Assembly: GCF_041415945.1 (NCBI RefSeq)
Contig: NZ_JBGCUS010000001.1
Location: 1,240,001 to 1,304,000, forward strand
Direction: 5' to 3'
Length of the DNA stretch: 64,000 bases
From: Ancylobacter sp. IITR112
Lineage (GTDB): Bacteria > Pseudomonadota > Alphaproteobacteria > Rhizobiales > Xanthobacteraceae
Position numbers and translations under genes: made by a program. The notes under the pieces were generated by a model. The model ran no database searches. It was not told the DNA's origin and worked only from the letters and a program-made list of their open reading frames with translations. Of this stretch, positions 40,706 to 49,194 are shown one piece after another. Numbering within the stretch: position 1 is the stretch's first letter; each line of letters begins with the position of its first letter.

Positions 40706-40790
40706 TGGTGCGGTCGAGAGGACTCGAACCTCCACGGTGTTACCCACTGCCACCTCAAGGCAGCGCGTCTACCAATTCCGCCACGACCGC
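40706..40790 (-). tRNA. tRNA-Leu (anticodon GAG)
   Basis: On the minus strand the acceptor GCGGTCG pairs with CGACCGC, then A and CCA. The anticodon loop TTGAGGT gives GAG (40754-40756), and the long variable arm is that of a class II leucine tRNA. It reads CUC/CUU codons. Confidence 0.95.
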
Positions 40791-40837
40791 ATCGCCGTCG
40801 CTGGCTGCTTCGTCAGCGTCCAGAGCGAGCGGGGGAT

Positions 40838-40866
40838 CGTCTAGCAGATGGATCAGGGGTCCACAA
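40838..40866 (-). promoter_or_regulatory. Candidate promoter of tRNA-Leu
   Basis: On the minus strand TTGTGG (40866-40861), 17-base spacer, TAGACG (40843-40838). Predicted start is about 40 bases ahead of the tRNA. The match to consensus is modest. Confidence 0.4.
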
Positions 40867-40962
40867 GAGCCGCCACGCCGCCCGGCTCGCCTGTGGACAG
40901 TTGTGCGGCGCGTGCCGGCGGGGAGAGGCGACAGCGGCGATCGCAGCCATTATGTATCGACC

Positions 40963-41706
40963 ATGGAACCCATGCCCGCTCCCGCCTCGCCTCCCATTGC
41001 CCGCGACGCCCTGCGGCCCTTGCTGTTGCCCAGACCCGGCGCCGCCCCGGTGCGCTGGCGGGTGTCGTCAGCGCCGGTGCCCTATCCCGAGGCGCTGGCG
41101 GAAATGGACCGGGTGGCCGAGGCCATTGCCGCCGGCGCGGCGGACGAACTCGTCTGGCTGCTGGAACATCCTCCGCTCTACACCGCCGGCACCAGCGCCC
41201 GCCCGGAAGACCTTGTCGATGCGGGGCGGTTCCCGATCTTCCCGACCGGTCGGGGAGGGCAGTTCACCTATCACGGGCCGGGTCAGCGGGTTGCCTATGT
41301 GATGCTGGACCTCAAGCGGCGCGAGCCGGATGTCCGCCGCTATGTCGCCGCGCTGGAGGAATGGCTTATCGCCACGCTCGATTCGTTCAATGTGCGCGGC
41401 GAGCGCCGGGAGGATCGGGTCGGCGTCTGGGTTCGCCGTCCGGAGAAGGCCGGCTCCGGCGAGGACAAGATCGCCGCAATCGGCATTCGGGTCCGCCGCT
41501 GGGTAACGCTGCATGGCATCTCGCTGAATGTTGAGCCCGACCTCAGCCATTTCGGCGGCATCGTGCCCTGTGGCGTGCGCGAGCATGGTGTCACCAGCCT
41601 CGTCGATCTCGGCCGGCCGGTGACGATGGACGACGCCGATCTCGCTTTGCGCCGCAGCTTTGAGACGGTTTTCGGGCCGACGGTGATTGAGGACAGGTCG
41701 GCTTAA
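40963..41706 (+). CDS. lipB: Octanoyltransferase LipB (lipoyl(octanoyl) transferase)
   Basis: The 247-residue enzyme moves octanoyl from acyl carrier protein to lipoyl domains of 2-oxoacid dehydrogenases. The catalytic pair is Lys169 ([11 protein letters not shown]) and Cys203 ([15 protein letters not shown]); [20 protein letters not shown] near 99-118 is the signature. Starts at 40963 and 40972 are both possible, and I see no clear ribosome-binding site for either. The stop overlaps the acylphosphatase stop on the other strand. Confidence 0.93.
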   Translation: MEPMPAPASPPIARDALRPLLLPRPGAAPVRWRVSSAPVPYPEALAEMDRVAEAIAAGAADELVWLLEHPPLYTAGTSARPEDLVDAGRFPIFPTGRGGQFTYHGPGQRVAYVMLDLKRREPDVRRYVAALEEWLIATLDSFNVRGERREDRVGVWVRRPEKAGSGEDKIAAIGIRVRRWVTLHGISLNVEPDLSHFGGIVPCGVREHGVTSLVDLGRPVTMDDADLALRRSFETVFGPTVIEDRSA

Positions 41707-41996
41707 AGGGTCGGGCGGATGGCGAAAACGCCAGTCGCGTCGGATTCGGGCGCTGTTTCCTCCTGCGCTGCCACGTCGGTAACGCGCGCGGCCGAAGGGC
41801 CGCGACGGCAGAGGTCCAGAAACTCCGCCAGGGCGGCCGGCGAGGCGATCACCAGCGCTTCCACCCGGCCGTCCTGCCGGTTACGGACCCAGCCCTCAAG
41901 CCCGCGCCTACCGGCTTCGCGCGCCAGCCAGGCGCGGTAGCCGACGCCCTGCACGCCGCCGCTTACGAACAACCGGGTCGCTGCCCTCTCCGCCAT
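41703..41996 (-). CDS. acyP: Acylphosphatase
   Basis: A 97-residue small enzyme hydrolysing acyl phosphates. The active-site loop [13 protein letters not shown] carries Arg21 and the second motif [12 protein letters not shown] carries Asn39. The start is ATG 41996 after AAGGAG; a longer in-frame reading upstream has no family similarity. Its stop codon shares the sequence TTAA with the convergent lipB stop. Confidence 0.93.
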   Translation of the reverse strand: MAERAATRLFVSGGVQGVGYRAWLAREAGRRGLEGWVRNRQDGRVEALVIASPAALAEFLDLCRRGPSAARVTDVAAQEETAPESDATGVFAIRPTL

Positions 41997-42160
41997 GGCG
42001 GGCTCCTTCAACAAAGTTCCGGTAGCGCGAAACCGCAAGCGGCTTGGGGAATTGTCCCCCAGCCGACTCTTCAGTAACACCAACTTACATGTGAACGCGC
42101 ATCGTTTCCGCTGCGGGCCGAGCCGTTCCTTCCCCTGACACACCCGCTCCGGAGTAGGGC

Positions 42161-43555
42161 ATGCGCGAAGAGGCCGATCTCGCCACCCCGTTGCGCGGAC
42201 CGGAACACGACAGCGATCCGACTGAGGCGCCCGGTTTCGTCGAGGCGGTGGTCGGTGCCATTGATGCCGCCGATGTGGAGGCGCTGCGCGCTATCCTGCG
42301 CGACCTGCATGAAACCGACGTGGCGCGCCTGCTGGAAGCGCTGCCGGCGGCGGACCGGCCGAAGCTGATCGAACTGCTGGGCAGCGATTTCGACTTCACC
42401 GCCCTGACCGAGCTTGATGAGACTGCGCGCGTCCAGATTCTGGAGGCGCTGCCGACGCAGACCGTCGTCGAGGGCATGCGCGACCTCGATTCTGACGACG
42501 CGGTCTACATTCTCGAAGACCTTGACGATGCCGACAAGCAGGAGATTCTCTCCAACCTCTCCATCCCGGAGCGCGCGGCGCTGCAGCGCAGCCTCGACTA
42601 TCCCGAGGAAAGCGCCGGCCGGCGCATGCAGACGGAGTTCATCGCGCTGCCGCCTTATTGGACCGTCGGCCAGACGCTGGACTATATCGGCGAGACCGAG
42701 GGGTTGCCGGAGACCTTTTTCGAGGTGTTCGTCGTCGACGCCACCTATCGGCTCGACGGGTCGGTCCCGCTCGACCGTCTCCTGCGCACCAAGCGCGGCG
42801 CCAAACTGGGGGATGTGGTCACGCCGGACCGCCACGTCGTCAATGCCACAGACGACCAGGAGGATGTGGCGCGCGTGTTCGAGCGCTACAATCTCATTTC
42901 CGCCCCGGTCGTCGATGAGGCCGGCCGTCTCGTCGGCGTGCTCACCGTCGACGACATTGTCGACGTGATCCAGGAAGAGGCCGACGAGGACTTAAAGGCG
43001 TTGGGCGGCGTGGCTGGTGACGAAGAACTGTCCGACAGCTTCTGGTATATCGCCCGCAGCCGGTTTTCTTGGCTGCTGCTGAACCTGATTGCCGCCAACA
43101 TCGCCTCCTTCGTCATCGCGCTCTTCGAAGGAGAGCTGCAGCGCATGGTGGCGCTTGCCGTGCTGATGCCGATTGTCGCCAGCCAGGGCGGCAATGCCGC
43201 CACGCAGACGATGACCGTGGCGGTGCGCGCGCTCGCCACGCGCGAACTCCGGGCCAGCAATGCCCGCCGGGTGATCGCGCGCGAACTGCTGGTCGGGCTG
43301 TTCAACGGTGTCGTGTTCGCTGTCATCATGGCGGCCGTGGTATTCGCCCGTTTCGGGCTTGCCGATCTCGGCTTCGTCATCGCCCTTGCCATGATCATCA
43401 ATCTCGCGGCCGCAGCCCTTGGCGGCATTCTGGTGCCGCTGGCGCTGGACCGGCTTAAGGTCGATCCAGCGGTGGCGTCCGGCCCGTTCGTGACGACCAT
43501 TACCGATGTGGTCGGCTTCTTCGCGTTTCTCGGCATCGCGTCACTGTGGTTCTGA
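42161..43555 (+). CDS. mgtE: Magnesium transporter MgtE
   Basis: A 464-residue inner-membrane Mg2+ channel. The cytosolic N domain (about 25-135) has the repeat-like DLDSDDAVYILEDLDDADKQ; paired CBS domains follow (about 140-265), ending DVIQEEADEDLKALGG, the Mg-sensing plug helix start. Five transmembrane helices lie at about 290-464, including ASQGGNAATQTMTVAVRALA, the conserved pore segment. The domain order matches the gated Thermus-type channel. Confidence 0.95.
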   Translation: MREEADLATPLRGPEHDSDPTEAPGFVEAVVGAIDAADVEALRAILRDLHETDVARLLEALPAADRPKLIELLGSDFDFTALTELDETARVQILEALPTQTVVEGMRDLDSDDAVYILEDLDDADKQEILSNLSIPERAALQRSLDYPEESAGRRMQTEFIALPPYWTVGQTLDYIGETEGLPETFFEVFVVDATYRLDGSVPLDRLLRTKRGAKLGDVVTPDRHVVNATDDQEDVARVFERYNLISAPVVDEAGRLVGVLTVDDIVDVIQEEADEDLKALGGVAGDEELSDSFWYIARSRFSWLLLNLIAANIASFVIALFEGELQRMVALAVLMPIVASQGGNAATQTMTVAVRALATRELRASNARRVIARELLVGLFNGVVFAVIMAAVVFARFGLADLGFVIALAMIINLAAAALGGILVPLALDRLKVDPAVASGPFVTTITDVVGFFAFLGIASLWF

Positions 43556-43608
43556 TGGCCGACCGACAGAGGCGCCGCTGTTGCGGCGCGGCAGAGTGAG
43601 GGGCACCG

Positions 43609-44430
43609 TTGTTTTACACCCTGTCCAAGGCCATCTGGCTGGTCGCCGTTCCCTCGACCTTTCTCACCGTGCTCGCGGCGGCCGGCCTCATCGTCTGGCT
43701 GCGCTGGCCATCGGCCGGCGCGACCCTGGTGGCGCTTGGCGTGGGTGGGCTGCTCCTGTTCGGCCTGAGCCCGCTGGCGCGCATGCTGCTCCTGCCGCTC
43801 GAATCGCGCTTTCCCGCTTACGTCGAGGATGGGCGCCGGATCGACGGGATCATCGTGCTGGGCGGAGGCGAACAGGCGCGCATCACCGCCGCGCGCGGCC
43901 AGCCCTCTTTCGCCGATTCGGCCGAGCGCGTGCTGGCCATGGGGGAACTGGCGCGCCGCTATCCGCACGCGCGCGTCGTCTTCACCGGCGGCGGCCCGGA
44001 GGACCGGAGGCTCGGTGAAGCGAGCGTGGTCCGCCTGGCGCTGCCGCAGATCGGCCTGCCGGAGGATCGGGTCATGTTCGAGCCTCTGGCCCGCAACACC
44101 GCGGAAAACGCGCGATTCGCCAAGCAATTGGTTCAGCCGCGGCCCGACGAAAACTGGCTGCTCGTGACCTCCGCCTTCCATATGCCGCGGGCAGTGGGCG
44201 TGTTCCGTCGTGCCGGTTTTCCCGTCATCGCCTATCCCGTCGACTACCGTACCGCCGGCCCGTCAGACCGCTGGCGTCTGTTCCGGTCCGTTGCCTATGG
44301 CTTGAACGCTTTCGACCTCGCCGTGCATGAATGGCTCGGGCTGGCCGTGTACTACCTGACCGGCCGCATCGGCAGCCCGTTTCCCGCCCCGCTGCCGGAT
44401 CAGGCCTCCGGCGGCAGCCCGAGCCGGTAG
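43609..44430 (+). CDS. YdcF family (DUF218) membrane-anchored protein
   Basis: The 273-residue protein has two N-terminal transmembrane helices (about 8-30, 35-58) followed by a DUF218 domain. Marks: GIIVLGGGEQARI near 79-91, VFTGGGPEDRRLGEA near 125-139, the acidic pair in ARNTAENA, and LLVTSAFHMPRAV near 184-196. ElyC/SanA relatives are linked to envelope biogenesis; the reaction is unknown. It starts at TTG 43609 with GTGAGGGGC upstream. The last 31 bases overlap a convergent gene. Confidence 0.88.
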   Translation: MFYTLSKAIWLVAVPSTFLTVLAAAGLIVWLRWPSAGATLVALGVGGLLLFGLSPLARMLLLPLESRFPAYVEDGRRIDGIIVLGGGEQARITAARGQPSFADSAERVLAMGELARRYPHARVVFTGGGPEDRRLGEASVVRLALPQIGLPEDRVMFEPLARNTAENARFAKQLVQPRPDENWLLVTSAFHMPRAVGVFRRAGFPVIAYPVDYRTAGPSDRWRLFRSVAYGLNAFDLAVHEWLGLAVYYLTGRIGSPFPAPLPDQASGGSPSR

Positions 44431-44675
44431 ACGCCGCGCAGCTCCGCCGGCGTCACCGGCTTGCCCTTGCGATAGAGGATCAGACGGCCGGCCTCGGCGA
44501 GCCGCAGGGCGCCGCGCCGCACCGAGGGGAGCAGGCTCTGCCAGTCGGGTCCGGTGGCGACGCTGCGGGCGATCTCTTCCGGCGTGACCGTCTTCGCCGC
44601 GCCGGGCTGGCCGGCGACCGACAGGATCGCCGCCTCGACAGCCTCTTCGGAGGGGCGGGAAGAGCTATCCGTCAT
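44400..44675 (-). CDS. DUF3253 domain protein
   Basis: A 91-residue protein of the DUF3253 family. The region with VTPEEIARSVATGPDWQSLL, then VRRGALRLAEAGRLILYRKG, looks like a small winged-helix fold. No catalytic residue is visible and the function is unknown. It overlaps DUF599 by 11 bases at its start and the YdcF-like gene by 31 bases at its end. Confidence 0.8.
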   Translation of the reverse strand: MTDSSSRPSEEAVEAAILSVAGQPGAAKTVTPEEIARSVATGPDWQSLLPSVRRGALRLAEAGRLILYRKGKPVTPAELRGVYRLGLPPEA

Positions 44676-45351
44676 TGTCGAGTACCCACTGCGAATCCCG
44701 GCCCAATTGCCGGTTGATCATCACGAGGAAGATGGCGAAGGTTGCGGCCATCAGCGCCCAGCCATTGATGTACCAGCCGAGATAGGCGATGGCGAAGAAG
44801 AAGGCGCGCTGCCCGCGATTGAAGTGCCGCCCGGCGATGGTCGCCATCCGCGCCAGTTTGACCACATGGGCCTGGGCCTGCGGCGTTCCCGCCTCGGATG
44901 GCGGCGGTGTCGAGCCGAGCAGGATGGTCGAGTAGTTGAACAAGCGATAGGCCCAGGCGAATTTGAAGAAGGCATTGGCGAAGATCAGCGTCAGGCCGAG
45001 CGTCTTCAATTCCCAGCTTGTGCGGTTCTGGGGGCCGAAAGGCAGGTCGCGGAACAGCGCCATCACCGCCTCGGTCGACTGCAGCACCGCCAGCGACGCG
45101 CCGATCGCCAGCAGAGAGGTCGAGGCGAAGAAGGCGGTGCCATTCTGCAGGGCCGCGATGATCTGCGCATCGACGATGCGGTTCTCCCGCGCCAGCATCT
45201 GCAGCATCCACTGGTGGCGATAGGCATCCATCCGCCGGTTCAGCGTGCGCCGTTCCGCCCAGCTTCCCTCCATCACCACGTGATAGGCGACCCAGGCGAG
45301 ACAAAAGGCCGAGACGGCGATCGCGTCAGTCGAGGTGAAGCCGAGCATCAT
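44665..45351 (-). CDS. DUF599 family membrane protein
   Basis: A 228-residue integral membrane protein with about four helices (near 8-28, 68-88, 110-135, 188-212). Soluble features include the acidic/arginine stretch RRTLNRRMDAYRHQWMLQML after the first helix and RHFNRGQRAFFFAIAYLGWY near the end, both typical of DUF599. I place the start at 45351 (MMLGFTSTDA). A longer in-frame reading to 45510 adds 53 residues that do not look like the family. Function unknown. Confidence 0.82.
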   Translation of the reverse strand: MMLGFTSTDAIAVSAFCLAWVAYHVVMEGSWAERRTLNRRMDAYRHQWMLQMLARENRIVDAQIIAALQNGTAFFASTSLLAIGASLAVLQSTEAVMALFRDLPFGPQNRTSWELKTLGLTLIFANAFFKFAWAYRLFNYSTILLGSTPPPSEAGTPQAQAHVVKLARMATIAGRHFNRGQRAFFFAIAYLGWYINGWALMAATFAIFLVMINRQLGRDSQWVLDNDG

Positions 45352-45596
45352 GGTCCCGCATTTTCCGGCCGTTCCCGCGCGCTGTTGCGCCGCCGCGAGC
45401 GTGCCCGTCATGAAGCGGGCTTTCAACCGGTCAATGCCCGCCTTGTCGAGGGGGCTGGCCATGCAGGCCGGGCAGGGCAGTTCTGCATGCGCCGCGGCGG
45501 AATGTGGCAATTTCGCGGTTGCGAACGTCGTAACGATTTATTAAATAGTGTTTCAGATCGCGCCCTTACACCGATGGTCGGTTGGCGCATCGCGGT

Positions 45597-45609
45597 GAAC
45601 GTGACGTTC
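45597..45609. repeat. 13-base palindrome GAACGT-G-ACGTTC
   Basis: Perfect 6-1-6 inverted repeat ending 11 bases before the start codon of the small membrane ORF at 45621, where a bound regulator would block transcription or translation. Confidence 0.4.
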
Positions 45610-45620
45610 CGAGGATCATC

Positions 45621-45746
45621 ATGAATTCCATTCCCGAGCGCTCCTGTTGGGGAGTTGCCCGTTGGGCTGTGGCTGCTTTCCTGACGGCGATCGCCCTGAT
45701 CTACCTGTTCGGGGGATTCCAGGCGGCCCAGGTCGCCGCCGGCTGA
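45621..45746 (+). CDS. 41-residue single-span membrane protein, hypothetical
   Basis: ATG AAT TCC at 45621 opens a 41-codon frame ending TGA at 45746. The product begins MNSIPERSCWGVARW and has one hydrophobic helix (about 13-34, VARWAVAAFLTAIALIYLFG), ending in a short Ala/Gly tail. CGAGGATC precedes the start at suitable spacing and a hairpin follows at 45786, so the layout is that of a free-standing small gene. I recognise no family. Confidence 0.55.
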   Translation: MNSIPERSCWGVARWAVAAFLTAIALIYLFGGFQAAQVAAG

Positions 45747-45785
45747 CGCCGGAACTCTCGACGGCTGACATAGATGTTGCGTGAC

Positions 45786-45813
45786 ACGGCTCGGCCCGCA
45801 AAGGCCGGGCCGT
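45786..45813 (+). terminator. Hairpin after the 41-residue ORF
   Basis: Eleven-base stem ACGGCTCGGCC / GGCCGGGCCGT (one T-G pair) with loop CGCAAA, then TTATC. The T tract is weak. Confidence 0.45.
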
Positions 45814-45939
45814 TATCGTGTCGGACATGCGTTCTGTCGATCACCCGTAATGATCGCGGCCATCATTTCCCTGCGTTTGCACCGCCGCATCAAATGTCTG
45901 ACTCTGCCTCCGCAACGGGATCAGGGAGTGCGCGCGGTA

Positions 45940-46608
45940 ATGAAACTCATCATCGGGAACAAGAACTACTCGTCATGGTCGCTGCGGCCCTGGCTGGCGA
46001 TGACGGCATTGGGCATTCCGTTCGAGGAAGAACTGGTGCCTCTCGATGCGCCGGACTTCAAGGATCGCATCCGCGCCCTTTCTCCCGCCGGCAAGGTGCC
46101 GGTGTTGATCGACGGGGACGCGGTGGTTTGGGAATCCAGCGCGATTCTGGAGCATCTCGCCGAACGATTCCCCGACAAGGGGATCTGGCCGGCCGCGCCC
46201 GCCGCCCGTGCCTATGCCCGTTCGTTCGCCACGGAAATGCACAATGGCTTCGGCGCGTTGCGTAGCGTGGCGCCGATGAATCTCTGGCGTCCGGTCGAGC
46301 CTCGCGCCTTTCCCGATGAGGCGCTGAAGGATGTGCGCCGCATCCTGCGTCGCTGGGGCGAGGCCCGGGCGCGGTTCGGCGCCGGGGGCGACTTTCTGTT
46401 CGGCGCCTTCTCCGGTGCCGATGCGATGTACGCGCCAGTGGCGACGCGTCTGCGCACCTATGCCATCGAGGTCGATCCGGTCGCCGCCGCCTATGTCGAG
46501 GCGATCCACGCCCACCCCGCCTTTGTGGCGTGGAAACAGGCGGCGCTGCAGGAGACCGGCACGCTGGCGGAAGACGAGGTCGACTGGCCGGTGGTGAAAC
46601 GGGTATAG
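45940..46608 (+). CDS. Glutathione S-transferase family protein
   Basis: A 222-residue GST-fold protein. The thioredoxin-like N domain starts MKLIIGNKNYSSWSLRPWLA, with Ser11/Ser12 as candidate catalytic hydroxyls, and continues to VWESSAILEHLAERFPDKGI, the glutathione gamma-glutamyl binding site. A helical C domain follows from about 90. I chose ATG 45940 (GGGAG upstream); the in-frame extension to 45781 covers the hairpin and is rejected. Substrate unknown. Confidence 0.87.
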   Translation: MKLIIGNKNYSSWSLRPWLAMTALGIPFEEELVPLDAPDFKDRIRALSPAGKVPVLIDGDAVVWESSAILEHLAERFPDKGIWPAAPAARAYARSFATEMHNGFGALRSVAPMNLWRPVEPRAFPDEALKDVRRILRRWGEARARFGAGGDFLFGAFSGADAMYAPVATRLRTYAIEVDPVAAAYVEAIHAHPAFVAWKQAALQETGTLAEDEVDWPVVKRV

Positions 46609-46634
46609 ACCGAGGCCCGCATCCGGACCCTGCC

Positions 46635-47069
46635 ATGCCGCTCCACCTGTTGAAACTGTGCGTCGGCGCCGTCTCCGTCGAAGATCTCGAAGCCTGGATC
46701 GCCGAATCGCTTGCTGACAAGGTGGCGCGCCGACAGGTGGCTGAGCAGGTCCACACTACGCGCATGGTGCCGACCCGCACCGCCGAACTGCTGCAGGGGG
46801 GCTCGCTCTACTGGGTGATCAAGGGGGAGGTCGCCTGCCGGCAGTTGCTCACCGGCATCCGACCTTTCGTGGATGGTGACGGTGTCCGGCGTTGCCATCT
46901 TGTGCTCGATCCGACGGTGCATCGGGTCGAGCCACGGCCGAACCGGCCCTTCCAGGGATGGCGCTACCTTTCGGCCGGCGAGGCGCCGCCGGACCTCGCC
47001 CCGACGGGCGACGCTCGCGCGCTGCCGGACGATCTGCGGCGGGAGTTGCGCGCGCTCGGGCTTCTCTGA
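46635..47069 (+). CDS. DUF1489 family protein
   Basis: A 144-residue alphaproteobacterial family of unknown function. It starts MPLHLLKLCVGAVSVEDLEA and contains MVPTRTAELLQGGSLYWVIK and ARLxF-type basic/aromatic motifs (here NRPFQGWRYLSAGEAPPDL). It looks soluble, without membrane segments. It lies 26 bases after the GST-like gene and may be co-transcribed. The rest of its frame upstream belongs to GST and is not coding. Confidence 0.82.
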   Translation: MPLHLLKLCVGAVSVEDLEAWIAESLADKVARRQVAEQVHTTRMVPTRTAELLQGGSLYWVIKGEVACRQLLTGIRPFVDGDGVRRCHLVLDPTVHRVEPRPNRPFQGWRYLSAGEAPPDLAPTGDARALPDDLRRELRALGLL

Positions 47070-47134
47070 CGGCTGATGGACCCCAAGCCGCTTTCGAACG
47101 TTGTTCCCAAAGGAACACGCGAAAGGATGCTGCC

Positions 47135-47332
47135 ATGAGCCAGACGAACCCCGAAGGAATGACCCATGTCGACGCGGATGATCGCCGCGTGGTCGAAAAT
47201 GGCGAGGTGGTGGTGAAGGCCGAAACCCAGGAGCGCCAGGCGGCCGAAGTGAAGCCGATGCGTTATGTGCTGGGTGTCGGGTTGGGCCTCGTCATCATCG
47301 GAATGGCGATCGCTTACGTAACGATCGCTTAA
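47135..47332 (+). CDS. 65-residue single-span membrane protein, hypothetical
   Basis: The frame MSQTNPEGMTHVDADDRRVV opens at 47135 after GAAAGGATG. The first 43 residues are hydrophilic and acidic (VENGEVVVKAETQERQAAEV); one transmembrane helix follows at about 46-64 (YVLGVGLGLVIIGMAIAYVT). The predicted topology is a cytoplasmic N-terminal head with a C-terminal anchor. I recognise no family. A palindrome GTTCC-CAAA-GGAAC lies 20-33 bases upstream. Confidence 0.65.
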   Translation: MSQTNPEGMTHVDADDRRVVENGEVVVKAETQERQAAEVKPMRYVLGVGLGLVIIGMAIAYVTIA

Positions 47333-47345
47333 TGCCGGCTCGATA

Positions 47346-47374
47346 CTTTCACTGCTTCACGGACACGGTGAAAG
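47346..47374 (+). terminator. Hairpin in the convergent gap before panC
   Basis: CTTTCAC (47346-47352) pairs with GTGAAAG (47368-47374), loop 15 bases, followed by GATTTT. It could end the small-ORF transcript; support is weak. Confidence 0.35.
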
Positions 47375-47431
47375 GATTTTGCTCTTACCGGTTTTCTCCA
47401 CGCGGACCGGTATCCGCTTCGTTCGAAAACG

Positions 47432-48292
47432 CTAGGCCGGGACCGCGACATTGTCGATGAGGCGGGTGGTACCGATCCGCGCCGCGACGAGCAGGCGGAC
47501 CGGCCCCTCCGCCGTCGACGCGATCGGCGCCAGTGTCTCGGCGTGACGGGCCTCCAGATAATCCAGTGCGAAGCCGGCCGTCGTAACGGCGGCGCGGGCC
47601 TCGTCGATCGCCGGGGCAATCACGGTCTCGCGGGAGATGCGTTGTGCGGCGCGACTGAGCGCCTGATGCAGCGCCGGCGCGGCTGCCCGGTCGGCCGGGG
47701 ACAGATAGATGTTGCGCGAGGAAAGGGCGAGGCCGTCGGGTTCGCGCAGGGTGGGAACGCCGACAATGTCGACCGGCAGATCGAGATCGCGGGCGAGCCG
47801 GCTGATGACCTGAAGCTGCTGGTAGTCCTTCTCCCCGAACAGCGCGACATCGGGAAGCGCCTGGATCAGCAGCTTGGCGACCACGGTGGCGACACCAGCA
47901 AAATGAGTGGGGCGAAAATCGGTTTCGAGACCCAGCGCCGGTCCCGTCAAACTGATGGTGGTGCAGAAGCCTGCGGGATACATCGCCGCGACATCGGGCA
48001 CAAAGGCCAGCGCCACCCCCGCCGCGTCGGCCTTGTCGAGATCGGCCTCAAGCGTTCGCGGGTAGCGCGAGAGATCTTCCGTCGGGGCGAACTGGGTGGG
48101 ATTGACGAAAATCGTCACCACCACCCGATCAGCCTTTTCGCGGGCTGCCTGCATCAGGGCGACATGGCCGCTATGCAGCGCGCCCATGGTGGGCACCAGG
48201 GCAATGCGCTCCCCATGCGCCCGCCAGTGCCTGATCTGGTCGCGCAGCGCGGCGACGGTGTGGACGCTGCGCAGGGCACGGGTCTCGGTCAT
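47432..48292 (-). CDS. panC: Pantothenate synthetase
   Basis: The enzyme joins pantoate and beta-alanine with ATP in the coenzyme A pathway. The nucleotidyl-transferase motif MGALHSGH (Met36-His43) and the later FVNPTQFAPTEDLSRYPRTL, EKDYQQLQVI and LALSSRNIYLSP are all diagnostic. I place the start at the third in-frame ATG (48292, MTETRALRSV, 286 residues) because AGGGA lies nine bases upstream; starts at 48301 and 48310 are possible. panB is not adjacent. Confidence 0.95.
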   Translation of the reverse strand: MTETRALRSVHTVAALRDQIRHWRAHGERIALVPTMGALHSGHVALMQAAREKADRVVVTIFVNPTQFAPTEDLSRYPRTLEADLDKADAAGVALAFVPDVAAMYPAGFCTTISLTGPALGLETDFRPTHFAGVATVVAKLLIQALPDVALFGEKDYQQLQVISRLARDLDLPVDIVGVPTLREPDGLALSSRNIYLSPADRAAAPALHQALSRAAQRISRETVIAPAIDEARAAVTTAGFALDYLEARHAETLAPIASTAEGPVRLLVAARIGTTRLIDNVAVPA

Positions 48293-48465
48293 CTCGAACA
48301 TCCCTGTCATCGGGCGGCGGAAGCTAGCAGAGCCGGCACCGGGGTCAATCAGGACGGTCCACTTGCGTCCGTGCCAAGGATTCGCCGGTCAAGCCTTGGC
48401 GAGCGGGCTGTTCGGCACGCCCGCTCCGCCGCTACACTCGCCGCGAATCCGCATCGGGAACCCGC

Positions 48466-49194
48466 ATGGCGCACGAGAAGACTACACCGACGAACCGCGC
48501 TTCAACGCAGCCGGCTCGGCCTTCCGCCGATACGGCTGCCTTCCTCGCGGAACTGGAGCGTCGCGCCCCGCTCGCCGCCGAGCGGAGGGGCCGGCTGATC
48601 TTCGGCCTCGACGCAACGATGAGCCGGGAAGCGACCTGGGATCTCGCCTGTGCCTTGCAAGCGGAAATGTTCGAGGAGGCGGCCCGCATCGGCGGGCTGG
48701 ACATGCAACTCGTCTATTATCGCGGCCTCGGCGAATGCCGCGCCTCACCCTGGATGAGCGACGGGAAGAAGCTGGGGGCGCTGATGGCGCGCATCCAATG
48801 CCAGGGCGGGCGGACCCAGATCGGCCGGGTGTTGAACCATGCTGCCGGGCAGGCTGCCACGGGGCCCGTCGGGGCGCTGGTCTTCGTCGGCGACGCGATG
48901 GAAGAGAATATCGACGCGCTCTGCGCCGAGGCCGGTCCGCTGGCGCTGCGGGGCGTGCCCGCCTTCATGTTCCAGGAAGGGGGCGATCCCGCCGCCGAAC
49001 GCGCCTTCCGCGAGATTGCGCGCCTGACCAAGGGCGCCTTTTGCCGCTTCGATGCCGGCGCTTCCGCGGAGCTGCGGGCGTTGTTGCGCGCCGCTGCCTC
49101 CTATGCCGCCGGCGGGGCTAAGGCCCTCGCGGCGCTGGCCGGGGCGTCGCCGGGGGCGCGACGGCTGATTTCCGCCATGCAGGACACGCGATGA
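48466..49194 (+). CDS. VWA-like domain protein
   Basis: The 242-residue protein has a von Willebrand A-type fold from about 42: FGLDATMSR carries a D-x-T-x-S metal-site variant (Asp49, Thr51, Ser53) instead of the classical D-x-S-x-S. Other strands are MQLVYYRGLGECRASPWM and GALVFVGDAMEENIDALC. A variable Thr/Ala-rich N-terminus (1-30) precedes it. Its four-base overlap with the DnaJ-domain gene indicates coupled translation. Function unknown. Confidence 0.83.
   Translation: MAHEKTTPTNRASTQPARPSADTAAFLAELERRAPLAAERRGRLIFGLDATMSREATWDLACALQAEMFEEAARIGGLDMQLVYYRGLGECRASPWMSDGKKLGALMARIQCQGGRTQIGRVLNHAAGQAATGPVGALVFVGDAMEENIDALCAEAGPLALRGVPAFMFQEGGDPAAERAFREIARLTKGAFCRFDAGASAELRALLRAAASYAAGGAKALAALAGASPGARRLISAMQDTR

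Noticed and set aside
45352..45510. 53-residue N-terminal extension of the DUF599 protein with a CPAC motif
   Set aside because: The family starts at the first membrane helix; the extension lacks family similarity and start signals. Kept as only a small possibility.
47107..47120. GTTCC-CAAA-GGAAC as an EcfG (general stress sigma) promoter for the 65-residue ORF
   Set aside because: GGAAC is present but no CGTT follows at 16-17 bases, so the consensus is not met; only the palindrome is noted.
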